A stretch of DNA of 64,000 nt from Ischnura elegans (lineage: Eukaryota > Arthropoda > Insecta > Odonata > Coenagrionidae), in the NCBI RefSeq assembly GCF_921293095.1, contig NC_060257.1, forward strand, positions 93,299,449-93,363,448, read 5' to 3'. Every line of letters begins with the position of its first letter. The stretch's first letter is position 1. Of this stretch, positions 22,902 to 34,799 are shown piece after piece. The notes beneath the pieces were generated by a model. It was not told where the DNA came from, searched no databases, and saw nothing but the letters and a program-made list of their open reading frames with translations. The position numbers and the translations under genes are program-made.

Positions 22902-23921
22902 TTACTTTCTTATTTTCCTGACTTTAGCCTGGTTGAGCCAATTAATCAGACACCCTTTCAGCACCACATCAGATGCATCACGGTAGACCCTTCTGCATAC
23001 ACCTATGAAATTATATAAAACTTAGATGTCATTTAATGTAATATGTTAAAAGTTCATTTCAATGATCAATTATTATAATAATCTTAGAATATCTTATTGG
23101 ATGTACTCACGAAAAATAATAGGACACACTGAAGAGCTATAAAATGATTTCTTAACCGAATTCTTCTGAAGTTTGCCTGTTAGGGAATACAGCTCTGCTA
23201 CATTGTCATTCTAAGACGACGCAACATATTTTGTAGAAGTGCTCATTCATTTCTTCTACCAACTGCTACCAAACATTGAATCTAGAGATTAAAAAGATCA
23301 GATCAATTAAGAGTTAACAGCTAATACAAGAATAAAAAAATCATGTTTACAGCCAGAAGAAAAATTCACCAAAATACTTAACACAATTGTCATGGTTATT
23401 ATGCACATGTAGTATGTGTGCACAAGTGCATATGAAATAACAAAAATCCAATCATACCATAATTGTTTAATATTTCATTGGACATTAATCCATATGCACT
23501 TCAAAATTATGTTTTACTTGAGTATTTTTATAGCACTTTGAATTCCAAACACCTACGAATGTCTGGCGAGCTCCAAATTTACATCGATTTTGAAACTTTC
23601 TTACAAAAACTTAATTGTTCTTTCATTAAAAAAATCATACAATGTTTGAATCAGGATGGCAGCACACAAATTATCATTATTCACTTACCAACTTTGGCTC
23701 AAATGAGGGATCTTCACTTATCCTATGGCAGAGTTTGATGAAATCCTCATCTGCTGTCAATGGCAATTGGCTGAAATTCATCTCCTCCACAGCAGCATCC
23801 TTTCGCTTTGGGTCACAAGCCAATAAAGCATCTACTTTCCTCTCCAAGTGTGAAAACCCAGGGGCCATTTCTCCCATCCACATGAGGAGCTGGCTATTCT
23901 GTAGTTTTAATTTACTGTAGC
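22902..23921 (-). pseudogene. DUF4806 gene, last three exons, decayed
   Basis: Minus strand. Exon 23921-23689 encodes the approach to the domain (FSQLPLTADEDFIKL, DPSFEPKL) and ends in phase 0. Exon 23281-23111 covers the core (NMLRRL, DNVAELYSL, KKSFYSS) but contains an in-frame TGA and a frameshift. Exon 23002-22902 is the terminal helix (VYRDASDVVL, INWLNQAKVRK) entered in phase 1. Acceptors (tttacag, ctctag, ttcatag) and donors (gtaagt, gtgagt) are present. Phases equal those of the copy at 55416-57123. DUF4806 proteins have no established function; this copy is no longer functional. Confidence 0.8.
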
Positions 23922-24239
23922 CTGTAAATATAAAATTGTTATAAATACACTAATACCAATTGATTTGCTTACTACCTTAGCAGACTTGGTACTTAATCAT
24001 CATAAATCCTGCCTACATGCTTATCAAACAGGTGCTAACCATAGATTTTAATATACCACTAATTTTTCTATCAACAAACACGAGTAATTGATTACATAAC
24101 AAAAATTTTAAGGATTGCAATCTTATTGCACAGAAACAGCTTATAAACGTGTTACTTATGCCCTTGAGTGCAACATGTCTGTTAAAAATGTACTGGCAGA
24201 AATGTACGATATATACATGGGCATTTGTAAAAAAATGTA

Positions 24240-25394
24240 CTAAAGCACAAATCAATACCTAAATTATAATGATCGGAGAGAGTTCAACTGATGGCTATGT
24301 TTAGAACAGCTTATTAATTGCTATTATTCTTCGACATATTCCCAATAGTTACTCATTTTCAAGAAAAATCATTCATATACGAGTTAATTGAGGTTGAGAC
24401 TAATGTTTTAATGTCATAAAGAACTGTTAACAAAGTGGTTTCTACTGCGAGAACCCTGATATTTCAACTTTAACCGTCTGAATGGATTCTTTTCACTATG
24501 CCAGCGAAAGCAAAGACCATGCTAAATTGTAATTACCCTGAGAATAAAATAATGAATAATCTTAAATAATTATTGGATAGTAATTGGCGGTTCATTAATC
24601 ATACATAAGTATCGAATGGAAAAAAAATGTTCCATTTACTTACATTTACATACACGGTCAGCACAGCAGAGAATCTCTTCGTGACGCTAAAAGCCACTGT
24701 TTCCGGGAATTCAAAAACTTATTCAGGCGTTGATTTGTTGCATGAAACAGCATACTTCCAATCCCTTTTTGCCAGTATTCGCTACGAAGCACGGATTATT
24801 TTCTTCTTCCATAGCATACTTCAACGTAAATTTGCTTGTAACGTAGCCTACGCTTGTAAGCACAGCCATGCACAATCACAAAATATCAGTAACCGTTAGT
24901 TCCAGTTAGGTCACGTGGTACACAAGACGGCCGCCGGGCGTTTTGGCGCGAGTTCAAAATACGATTTTTAATCCAAAATATTAAAATAAGTTCGTAATAT
25001 AATGGGAAATTTTTTTTAACTTGAGTTTTTTATGAATATGAAGATAATTGTATCAAATAACATTATATTGTTATATTACTATAATTCTCATTAAGTAAAT
25101 ATTATTAAAACCTTACAACCAAGCTTCCAGTTTTATCGTTATAATGGAAGTAATTGTTTTTAGCATAGATTTCAAATGGACCCTTTCGCATACATTTTTG
25201 TATGTACACTGTATTCACTTGTGTACATTTTATACCGTGTACACACTGTATAAAGTACTATATAGGCTGTAAAAATATACATAAAATGTGTAAATTGTTC
25301 ACATCCCGTATACAAATTGTGTAAAAAAAATATTTCGCCATATCACCTGAAAGGCACCCTCAAGGCGCCTTTTGGAGGCAGTTTCTTAAGTGGG
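24240..25394 (-). repeat. Promoter-side half of an aaggcgcc-family element
   Basis: Roughly 80% similar by eye to 50325-51930, and its 24240-25020 part is similar to the reverse complement of 33120-33860. It ends with aaggcgccttttggagg and a GTGGG terminus at 25394. A conserved coding-like stretch on the minus strand near 24745-24830 (EEENNPCF, TGKKG) may be a first exon of the DUF4806 gene. An array of gtgtacac/tgtatac words lies at 25190-25340. The matching left terminus is not present. Confidence 0.7.
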
Positions 25395-26147
25395 ATATTA
25401 ATACAAGAAAATGTATTTGTAAATCTAAGCAATTCTCATCCCTGCTTGAGATGATCTCATGACTGAGTTTTCTGACCAGAAAATATTTCCACCTTGACAT
25501 GGCAATGGAAAATCAATATGGTAGCTTGACATAGGCAAGGAAAAGTCAAGCTTGACGTAAGCTTACATGCTATGTGGGTAGTAGCAGGTTTGATATGGCA
25601 AGTTTGCTGCAGGTGTGATATGGCAAGTTTGCTGCAGGTTTGATATGGCAAGTTTGCAGCAAGTTTGATATGGCAAGTCTGCAGCAGGAATGATATGACA
25701 AATCTGCTATGGGTGCAATATGGCATGTATTCTGCAGGTGTAATGTACTATTCTACGGCTTGTATGTGTTCACATAACTTGTAAGCTTTATTCAAGCTTG
25801 TACATAACTTTTTGAAAGCTATGTACAGTGGCGGAAAAAATTAACGCAAAGCTCGTTGGCGTCTGAGAGCGGCCAGTTCAGGAACTACTTGTCTTCCAAA
25901 ATTTTGCCCTCGTAATGCTCTCATACAACCGGGAGTTTTAAAAGCAATATATCTCATATGCCGCGAAAATAATCATGCCCGTCGCATTATGACTAGGCGC
26001 AAAAGATCCAGCTACGAATTCTTCGCCATATTCTCCGAAGTATGCTTCGCCCTCGACTCACCTGGAATGGAGTTTACTCTCGTCTGGACATCAGTGGGCA
26101 AAGCCGACGTATTGGTCATTGAGACTGCTTTAGCACCTAATCGTTCC

Positions 26148-26210
26148 GGTGGTGTAGTGGGTAAAGTATCGTGCTACGAATCAGAGGTTCCACGGATCAG
26201 GTCCCAGTGA
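26148..26210 (+). other. tRNA-like (SINE-type) promoter stretch in the left foldback arm
   Basis: TGGTGTAGTGG matches the RNA polymerase III A box (TGGCNNAGTGG) at most positions. GGTTCCA 30 bp on resembles a B box start. The spacing fits a tRNA-derived SINE head. It does not fold into a full tRNA that I can support. Confidence 0.4.
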
Positions 26211-26475
26211 CGGATGACTTGATGCTGCACACACATACTTTAAAGATTTTTCTGATCTTAAAACTTCTCAATGTCTATCACAAGGTCCATAGGATGTTGC
26301 ATGGCTATTGAATTCTTACGCACTCAATTATTTGTTGAAATTCAACTACTATATTGCATAACCATTGGGGCAGTTGACTGTGGAGTGACTTTTGACTACC
26401 ATTTCCGCGTCGTCCAACCCAGCTTCAAGGCCCCTAACCATTAGCTGCATGAGCGATGTGTCACGGTCTACGCTT

Positions 26476-28360
26476 CAAGGAAAAACTCCTATAGAGTTCC
26501 TCACAGCAGAATGAAATTACTTTTTTGAGCCACTTCCGAGAAATCAGTTGTCTGTTTTTAGCTCAGTATTGCAATGCTTTGCTCAATATTCTATGCCCAA
26601 TAATAGTTTCCCGAGGATTATATTGGAACAACTTCTGCAATTCAGGTAACATCTGCAATTGAAGAGAAATGCGAAGCCGAATTTATCTAGGCAACGGCAT
26701 ATGTGATGGCCATAAGGTTCAATCATTTCTTTCGTAAAGTTATCCGAAGAAATTGATTAATTTGGTCAGTAAACGATTTCTTTTATAGTGAAATGAGAGG
26801 TGTAAATACAGTATTTGAACTTCATAATTTCTTTAAAACTTGATTTTTAATCACAAAGTTGATCCATACGAACGCATATTTGATTAACAACATTAATTAA
26901 ACATTAGATCTTTGTTAAAATAGATCTATCAGAACTACGCGTTAAATGTTTTTCAATTCTATAAACTGGCATAAAATGAGAACCAGAAATGTATTATGAT
27001 TTTTACTAATTGAAAGTTATTTAGGAAACTGGAAAGGTTACGGATATGTGAATGAGTGGAAAGGAACTTAAAGGAATTCGACTACATTTTTGAGTAAAAA
27101 GAAGAGGATGAATTTTTTTCTAGAATTTTTTCCCTGGTAATCGAATTATTATTAATTTTTTCCTAGCTACAAGTTGATACATATCATGGACTGATATATT
27201 TTTCCTCGTGAATTTCTCCTTCAGGCATATTCAATCAATTGATTCTCGAATTTATGTCTGCTAATTCTAGCGAATGCTTCTTTTGTTCAATTCCGATCTT
27301 TGATGCTAGCTTTATTTATCAATTCCTGCATAATTCTCCTCTTCTTTCCAACACACATGCTGTATCATGCAGTCATATGCCTGTATACTCCGTTTTTGTG
27401 TCCGAATCGTTTTCTGCAAAGTGTTTAATGTCCACAATTAAACTAATTCACTTTTATCTTGATACGTAGACTGCTTCAGAAGTCCATCTTTGATGCACAT
27501 TTTAATTATGCAACAATCACGGGAGTAAATCCTTCGTAAGAAAGTGAAAAGAAAATGTCTGCTGTATGTGAGGTAAATTTTTTGTAAGCATTAGGTTGCT
27601 AACTGGAAACATATTTTTTGCTAAGACAATTGTAAAATTCGACCAGATACTATAATTCACGGTATGGTGAAAAAACTCTATCGCTCCTCTTCATTGAATA
27701 GGGAATATTGGAAAATCGGCCAGAAAATGAAGATGTCGCTATAAATGGTAGTTCATGTAATTACAAGAATAAAATTTCTCCATTGATAGATAAAGGTAAT
27801 GAGCTACTCATTTTTTATTTGCTACATTTTGGTTAATAAGTCTTTTGAACTTAGAGAGACAAAAATCGATATCGGATTAAGGAATTTTAAAAATTAGTAT
27901 GCAAATTAACATAAATGTCTTACAACCGCATTTCTGACGCGAAATTACCTCGAATAATTGATTGTGAGATGTATTCTATTCCAAAACCGATGTTGAGTGC
28001 TAAAAGTAATGAAAAGTTCAAAGTAGGGACTAAATAAACAGCGGAAAACGCGAACAGTCCATTGTTTCTATGAATTCGAAATAACATTAGTTCTATGGTA
28101 ATGATGAAATAGTTTTTAAATGTATGCGTAATGCTCATTTTGTTGGAAAATTTAAGGGTAAGTCTAACCTATGTTAACTTAATCATTTGCTCAATGTTTC
28201 TGATTTAATACATACGCAGACGCCCAAAATTTCCCGATTGAGAAATACTGAGTTTGGGCGGCTCGATGTTCTGCCTTCGCTCAGCTGTATAGAACTTCCG
28301 AGGAATTTTCCCTTGAAATGTGGAAGGAGTAGGAAGGAAGGAGGAAGGAAGGAAGAAGGA
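26476..28360. other. Foldback spacer, no gene seen
   Basis: AT-rich. The only feature is an aaggagg/ggaagg microsatellite at about 28325-28367 beside the right arm. Open frames are short and unrecognised. Confidence 0.5.
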
Positions 28361-28624
28361 AGGAGGCCGTGACACATTGCACATACAGCTAATGTTAGGG
28401 GCCTTGAAGCTGGGTTGGACGACGCGGAAATGGTAGTCAAAAGTCACTCCACAGTCAACTGCCCCAATGGTTATGCAATATAGTAGTTGAATTTCAACAA
28501 ATAAATGAGCACGTAAGAATTCAATAGCCATGCAACATCCTATGGATCTTGTGATAGGCATTGCGAAGTTTTAAGATCAGAAAAATCTTTAAAGTATGTG
28601 TGTGCAGCATCAAGTCATCCGTCA

Positions 28625-28688
28625 CTGGGACCTGATCCGTGGAACCTCTGATTCGTAGCACGATACTTTACCCACTACACCACCGGAA
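28625..28688 (-). other. tRNA-like stretch in the right foldback arm
   Basis: Inverted copy of 26148-26210 with the same A-box-like and B-box-like words on the minus strand. Confidence 0.4.
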
Positions 28689-29135
28689 CGATTAGGTGCT
28701 AAAGCAGTCTCAATGACCAATACGTCGGCTTTGCCCACTGATGTCCAGACGAGAGTAAACTCCATTCCAGGTGAGTCGAGGGCGAAGCATACTTCGGAGA
28801 ATATTGCGAAGAATTCGTAGCTGGATCTTTTGCGCCTAGTCATAATGCGACGGGCATGATTATTTTCGCGGCATATGAGATATATTGCTTTTAAAACTCC
28901 CGGTTGTATGAGAGCATTACGAGGGCAAAATTTTGGAAGACAAGTAGTTCCTGAACTGGCCGCTCTCAGACGCCAACGAGCTTTGCGTTAATTTTTTCCG
29001 CCCCTGTACATAGCTTTCAAGCCAGAATAGGTTTGTCACAGCAAGTTTGCTGCAAACTTGCCACGACAAGGTTTGTCGTGACAAGCCAATGACAAGCCTA
29101 TGACAAGTTTGCTGCAAGCTTGCATGCTATCTGGG

Positions 29136-29861
29136 TAATAACACATCATAACCCTGTGAACTAGTGAGTTGTGATTTATAACAAAAGTAGGTAATACTTA
29201 ACTAGACAAAAGATATTAACTTCTATAATCTGAGTTGACACAAGGGTACTAACTTTTAAATTCCAAGCAGATGCATTTGGCAAAAAATTATCTATGACTG
29301 AAAAATAGATCATTCCTCCCACAATACCCCAATCCCGGGTAATATATTTGTAATTATGTATAAGCAATTCCCATCTCTGCTTAAGGTGAAACAAGTGAAA
29401 CATAAGATAAATAAAGGAGAACCAAAGTGCACATATTAAGGCCAAAATTATAACATATACCAGGGCACTAATGCAGGAATAAAAGTCAATCTATAAATGA
29501 CATGAACTATTTTATTATTAATCCAAAAAAGATCACTGAAGTTTTTTATGACTAGTAGTCCAGGAAATGAAGCTCATAAAAGTGAAAAACCTTGCAATTT
29601 TTTCAAACTGAATCGATTTGCACCAAAATTTGGGATTAGACTAATTATACCCCCTACTTCAAAATCTATATTATGCCGAAGGGCGCTATTTATTTTTTAG
29701 GGGTGAAAACTACCCCTAAAAGCTGGAACTTAAAAAATTATTTTTTAAAGCTAAATACGTGTAAAATTTAGTTCAAATTATATGTATAATTATTTTTTTA
29801 TGTTTGAAAAATAATTTTAAGGTGTTTCAACCCATAATAATCAACCCTTATTGGGGGTTAA
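29136..29861. other. No gene seen
   Basis: AT-rich. 29330-29400 resembles 25405-25460 (words aagcaattc-c-catc-ctgctt), suggesting a shared but unidentified repeat. It ends at a TTAA (29858-29861), the target site of the next element. Confidence 0.4.
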
Positions 29862-30513
29862 CCCTTTGAGTGCCACCGGCTTTTTGGTGGGTACTTCCAG
29901 AAGTGCCATGGGTATTTTGCTAATTTTGTAGGCCTTTTTTCAAAACTTAATAATTTGCTTATTTATAGCTGTTTTTGCTTAATTCTTTTTGTATTTAGGA
30001 GTAAATTCTTTCTTACAAATAAAAATTAAAAAATATTGCCCGTTTTTTCTTGGTAAAACGCAATTGTTGTAGCTTAATCTTGATTTTACGAGATTGAATT
30101 ATTTAATTTTTCACTTTTGACCCAAAAATCGAGACGTAAAATCCTTTCTACATCAACAAAACAAGAGTAGACATAAAATTTCATTGTTTTTTTAGAAAAT
30201 TATCACATAATCGCAAAGAAAATTGCACAAATTTTTAGTTTTTTTTACATTTTATTCTTGCAATGACAGTTGCATAAAATTCAGGAGATATCAAGAAAAT
30301 TATAATACGAATATTTTCTCACCCATGAGTCTTAAACATGTGAAAACTGTATGACAGAGATATCTGGATAAAAATAGCAAAACTTTGCGGTAATTATTAC
30401 AAAAAAATTATTCACAGTTACACTAAAAGTTATTAAACGTATGTTAGTTGACATTCATACAAAAAATTGCAACATTTCAAACTTACTTCCAAATGAAATA
30501 AATGAATGTAACG

Positions 30514-31992
30514 TTATTCACAAATATGATAGGAAACACACAGTCCATGTAGACCTTTTCCACATTTAACACAAACTGTTCTAGATCTGTGGACGGGGCC
30601 GCCATCTTTCCTACTGCATACTACACAAACTTTTTCCCTCCTCCCTGGCAATTTCCTTATCCCGCATATTCCCGTTGACACTGCGCTGGGAGTTGACAGA
30701 TTATTCTTTGTGAGAAACCATTCACCCTCAATACTGTTTATTATTTCAGACATAAATTGCAATCTTGAATTTTTTTTCCAGGATTGCTTGATTTATAGAT
30801 GATATAGGCATTCAGTACCATTCTAGAAACTACATTGAAAACTACTTTCTTCCAGTATTTCATCGATCTTCTCTCATCTAAATAACCATAAAGGATCATA
30901 TCCGAAGTATCAATCCCACCCATATACCGATTGTACTGCTCAATGATTTGTGGCCTTTCCTTAGGCAATGTTTGACCCTTTCGAACAACGTAATTGCTTT
31001 TGGCTATCGAGTTAGTTGAAAGTAATAACACTGGATTTTTCTGTGATTTTTTTTCTCGGTATCCAAGGAGGAGAAGCTCTTCCCATCTAACGTACTTTTT
31101 TTCAACCACGCTGAATTTTTCTTTGAGGGGTTGAGGAATTCCTTTCCTATTACGTCTCAACGTACCAGTTAAAAATGTTCTTTTTTTGAACAAATCACGA
31201 GCTAAATCTATACTTGTGAAAAAATTGTCCACTACAACATGATACCCTTTCAAAAAATAGTTTCCAGCAATCAGTAAATTGTTTACTACTACATGCCCTA
31301 AACCGTGTTTTTTTTATTTTTTCGCTGTCTTCTTTGGTTTTTGCCCCTTTATAACAATAAAATGCCAGACAATAATTCACCACAGAATCGCATAGCATCC
31401 AGAATTTTATTCCCCATTTATGATGGTGCTTGTTAGGCAAATACTGCAATAGCTGGGAGTGATTTTTAGCGCCTACTAATGACTCATCTATACTTAGGTA
31501 CTGATGAGGGGTAAAATGGTGGCGAAAAACATAGTTAGCATGATCAACAATGGGAAGAAATTTAGCACAGGGATCGTAGAGTTTATGACCAGGTGGAAAT
31601 AGTTTCGTATTGTCTGTCAAATGGAAAAAATTCAGAATCAGTTGAAACCTATTTCTGGAAAACATCTTTCCAAACCAAGGGATAAAGCGAGAGTTAGTAG
31701 ACCAGTAGGAAAAAATGGATGTTCTTCTCGTGATACCCATTTCCATGAACACCGCTATAAAAGCCCTCATTTCCTCCACTGTGACTGGACGCCATTTCTG
31801 CATTCTCGAATTTGGTGACAGTCCATCATGTGAAGCCAAAAACTGTTCAGCGTACCTGTTAGTCTCCTTCACAACCAAGTTCCAGAATGCTCTTGTAAAG
31901 AAGAGGTCGAAGTATGCGATTGGAGGAGAATTTTGAGGCGGAAGACGTTTGGGCCCAGGAGTTTCCAAAAATTCAAAACCTGGAGCCTGGGG
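30514..31992 (-). pseudogene. piggyBac transposase, main part (DDD domain and Cys-rich tail)
   Basis: Minus strand. The catalytic aspartates sit in SIDESLVG, VVVDNFFTS and GGIDTSDM; the C-terminus is a cysteine-rich finger (CVVCSRK, CVKCGKGLHGLC). Upstream landmarks include FFTRAFWNLVV and MGITRRTSIFSYW. Two frameshifts, near 31310 and 30775, both lie in runs of A on the coding strand (poly-T in the window), so either could be real decay or a base-calling error. The enzyme cuts and pastes at TTAA. The N-terminal part lies at 36411-36719 across the inserted element. Confidence 0.92.
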
Positions 31993-32829
31993 CAAGGGGG
32001 CGACATACCCATAAGGATAATGCGTATAGGTTTTGATACATCAGTGCCATCTATGCCAGTGGTCAAATGCTGCCGCGAAGTTTGAATGCACATCTCGGCG
32101 CGTGTTTCAATTTTTTTACGCGTCACGCTAGAGCGTGCTATTCAGGCCTAATAATGATACTGCAATTGCGAGAAACTTAAAAGCAGTGAATGTAGGAAAA
32201 TATTCCTGAAGAACTTCCCCAGGTTACTAAAGCAGTAACCATAATACAAGATTAATGTAGCAATGTAGCATTAAAACAAGGAATGTACAAAGTCAACTGG
32301 CGATCTGGTGGTTGGTAAGAATAATGATCTCGGAAACTTACTTCAGTGGACATTAGTATTTATTGATACAATAACTGACAAAAGAAATACAACAATAACA
32401 ATTTCAATATGACATACTAGAGATGACATCTGACGAAGTTAACCATTCTACAATCACATGAGATGCACAAGCAACAAATATCAATGACAACATGAGATGA
32501 GCAGCCTTTGCGTAATAGGAGAAAGATTCCATTACTTAAGTAAACACTCCACAGACAAAGAGGGTGACCCAATTTTCCTTGAGGTAGATGTATCTTGCAA
32601 TAGCTCTGGTACAGGGAAAATAATGCTAATCCTGAAACCATAGACCATAACAATACTTCACTAGAAATAAGCATGCAAGTTTGGATATCATTTCATGGAA
32701 GATAATTATTTAATTATGAAAGGAGGACATTATTTCGTAGGAAGTTGTTCATGCGATGAGTACCCATTAAGATATACAACATATTTTGGCAGAGGAGTCT
32801 TAAAACCCTGTTAAAAATTACCCATTAGT

Positions 32830-33010
32830 CCCCATTGAAAAAACCTATAGGGAATGATATTCCCCATTAAATTTCAATGGGGAATATATTGTCCCTATGG
32901 GTACTCAATGGGGAATATATTGTCCCTATGGGTACTCAATGGGGAATGAATATCTCTTATGGGTTTTCAATGGGGAATGAAAATCTCTCATGTTATTTCA
33001 ATGGGGAATG
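32830..33010. repeat. Left subterminal array, word ttcaatgggga
   Basis: Five or more tandem units of about 30-40 bp around caatggggaat and tccctatgggt, the left counterpart of the array at 35428-35615. The open frame through it is a repeat artefact. Confidence 0.85.
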
Positions 33011-33149
33011 CCAAGTATTTTCACAATTTTTAGTAACTATGGGAAATATATATTTGGCGTTTAAAATACCTTAGTTACATATTTTGCCCATTATATTACG
33101 AAATTATTTTTTAATATAACGGATTAAATATCGTATTTGGAAACTAGCG

Positions 33150-33400
33150 CCACAACGACCGGCGGCCATCTTGCATACCAGTGACCCAAGAGCCATTGCA
33201 AATGAATTGTTTACATTCGTAGTTACTGTATTTTGTGACCGTTTTGTGACTTTGCGAATTTAGTTGTGCTGTAGAATCCTCTTTTACAAGCAAATTTACG
33301 TTGAAGTACGCAATGGAAGAGGAAAATAATCCGTGTTTCGCAGTGAAGACTGGCAAAAAGGCATCAACACATCTCCGCTGAGCTGACCATGTACGTAAAT
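33150..33400 (+). promoter_or_regulatory. Conserved promoter and possible first exon of the DUF4806-type gene
   Basis: Block conserved with 24745-24960 and 50920-51150 (both inverted). It contains ggcggccatcttg, a YY1/Pho-like site, at 33161-33173, and a coding-like run with ATG at 33313 (MEEENNPCFAVKTGKK). The downstream exons expected for DUF4806 are not recognised in this copy. The conservation is seen directly; the promoter and exon roles are inference. Confidence 0.5.
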
Positions 33401-34262
33401 GAAACATTTTTTCTATTCGTTAGTAAATCACCGAACATTTGTATGTATTGATACGATTAATGGACCGCTAATTTCATTTCAATAAGTATTTAAGATTATT
33501 AATTACTATGTTCACAGTGTAATTACAATTTAGCATGATCTTTCCTTTCTCGGCCATAGTAAAAATACAATCCATTAAGACCGATTAAGTTGAAATATCA
33601 GGGTTCTCGCAGAAGAATCCACTTTGTTAGCAGTCCATTATGGCATCCAGTTCGTTATGGCATTAAATTATCAATCACAATTAGCTCGTATACGAAGGGT
33701 ATTTTCTTGAAAAATGAATAACCATCGGGAAGATATTATGTCGAAGAATTATAGTAATTAATAAGCTGTTCAAAACATTGCCATCGCAATTTAAATCTCT
33801 CCGATCATTATCATTTAGGTATTGATTTGTACTTGAGTACATTTTTCACAAATGCCTAAATTGCAATGAAAGTCTTAAAGAGTTATATTGTTATCAATTG
33901 CTATAGAATGTTACTAAAATTGAATGTCAATTCAATTCTATTGAAATGTCAACTATTTATGTTAGGGGTTCCACTTACCCCGGTGTTCCTTACGCAGTTA
34001 ACGGGTATACATAAATATTTATAGAAAAATAACCTGTTTGTTGAGCACAGAATAGATACTTGTTAGGAAGTTGAGCCTAGCATTTTGTTCGCCACGTTGA
34101 TGCATGCACATAAATATGAATGCGTTAGAGTGGGAGTGCATAAATATGCTTGCAAGATGCCATGTGTAAATGTAATAAATAGGTAGATTTCCTGCAGGAT
34201 AGGTTCATAGCAAATGATATAACCTTGTTTTTATTACTAATATTCTATATTTAATTGCAGGG

Positions 34263-34410
34263 ACAATGGAGAGAGTCTGGAGTCAGGATGACAACCTGAA
34301 AAGGGATATACCAACTAGACTAAAGCAAGTTATCACAAAGGCATTTGCCACCAAAAGTTGTGACATGGTTAAATACCAAAGGAAGAAGCTACTGAAAAGT
34401 AGCAAATAAT
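34263..34410 (+). CDS. Unrecognised exon-like open segment
   Basis: Preceded by an acceptor-like ttaattgcag and ending in a TAA at 34408. One frame reads MERVWSQDDNLKRDIP and later YQRKKLLKSSK, 46 codons from an ATG at 34267. It could be a terminal exon of the element's gene. I do not recognise the family; it is not the DUF4806 terminal helix seen in the other copies. Confidence 0.35.
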
Positions 34411-34799
34411 ACTTCACATGTCTATCCAGACTGATGATGGATGCAAATGCTACCAGCTAAGATATTGATTGTTCATTCCCTGTCAGCCTTTGTAATACTC
34501 GCATACCATTCACATCAATCCCCTGATCGACCCCAAACACCACGAACTTTGAAAGAATTTGAACACAATTATAATATTGGTTTGTATGAGACATTTGAAG
34601 TGGTATTTGTTAACCAATTCGGTCCAAATTTTGATATTTTGTTAATAGTTACTTGCTCTTTCATTTGCTTGAAGTATATGCTACCAACTATATGGTTTAC
34701 TGTGTGCAAAAATAAAAGCATTCAAAATTAAATTAAATACTTTACATAATTGGAGATAATTCTTCAGGGCTTGAAATGTTCCAAACATAGTGGCTTTTT

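Larger units (their letters stand above)
21555..25578. mobile_element. CCC/GGG element with gcaagcttgc-type ends (inner copy)
   Basis: Left end CCCAGATAGCATGC and right end, inverted, CCCACATAGCATGTAAGC, each flanked by ta. The left array runs about 21568-21950. The minus-strand DUF4806 exons at 22902-23921 lie inside. The sequence 24240-25394 is instead related to the right half of the 48184-51930 element and ends with that family's terminus (aaggcgcc words, then ggaggcagtttcttaagtgg), so the interior is a composite. Confidence 0.6.
25812..29020. mobile_element. 3.2-kb foldback element with arms of about 650 bp
   Basis: 25812-26470 and 28365-29020 are inverted copies that differ at only a few positions by eye. 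The terminal words are gctatgtaCAGTGGCGGAAA and its inverse. The arms contain a tRNA-like stretch and an identical 73-codon frame that exists only because the arms are copies. The 1.9-kb spacer shows no gene. It lies within the right array of the 21168-29135 element. I could not define a direct target duplication, because the flanking words are themselves inverted. Confidence 0.88.
21168..29135. mobile_element. CCC/GGG element with gcaagcttgc-type ends (outer copy)
   Basis: Left end CCCATATAGCAATGCAAGC and right end, inverted, CCCAGATAGCATGCAAGC, both flanked by ta. Inside the right end and at the inner copy are tandem arrays of aacttgcagcaagcttg-like units. It contains an inner copy of the same type (21555-25578), a decayed DUF4806 gene and a foldback (25812-29020). 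The pairing of four similar termini is an inference: simple nesting is the only non-crossing solution. No transposase is recognised. Confidence 0.65.

Noticed and set aside
23642-23920. Plus-strand frame of 92 codons
   Set aside because: Antisense to the DUF4806 exon 23689-23921, which has splice sites and domain similarity on the minus strand.
26148-26210. A true tRNA gene
   Set aside because: Only the A-box-like and part of the B-box-like words are present; no convincing cloverleaf or anticodon arm.
25989-28843. Identical 73-codon frames at 25989-26210 (+) and 28622-28843 (-)
   Set aside because: They are identical because they lie in the inverted arms of one foldback. No family signature, and a tRNA-like stretch overlaps them.
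21168-29135. Pairing the 21555 end with the 29135 end and the 21168 end with the 25578 end
   Set aside because: 21555 and 29135 are the most similar pair, but that pairing would cross instead of nest. Nesting was preferred; a rearrangement remains possible.
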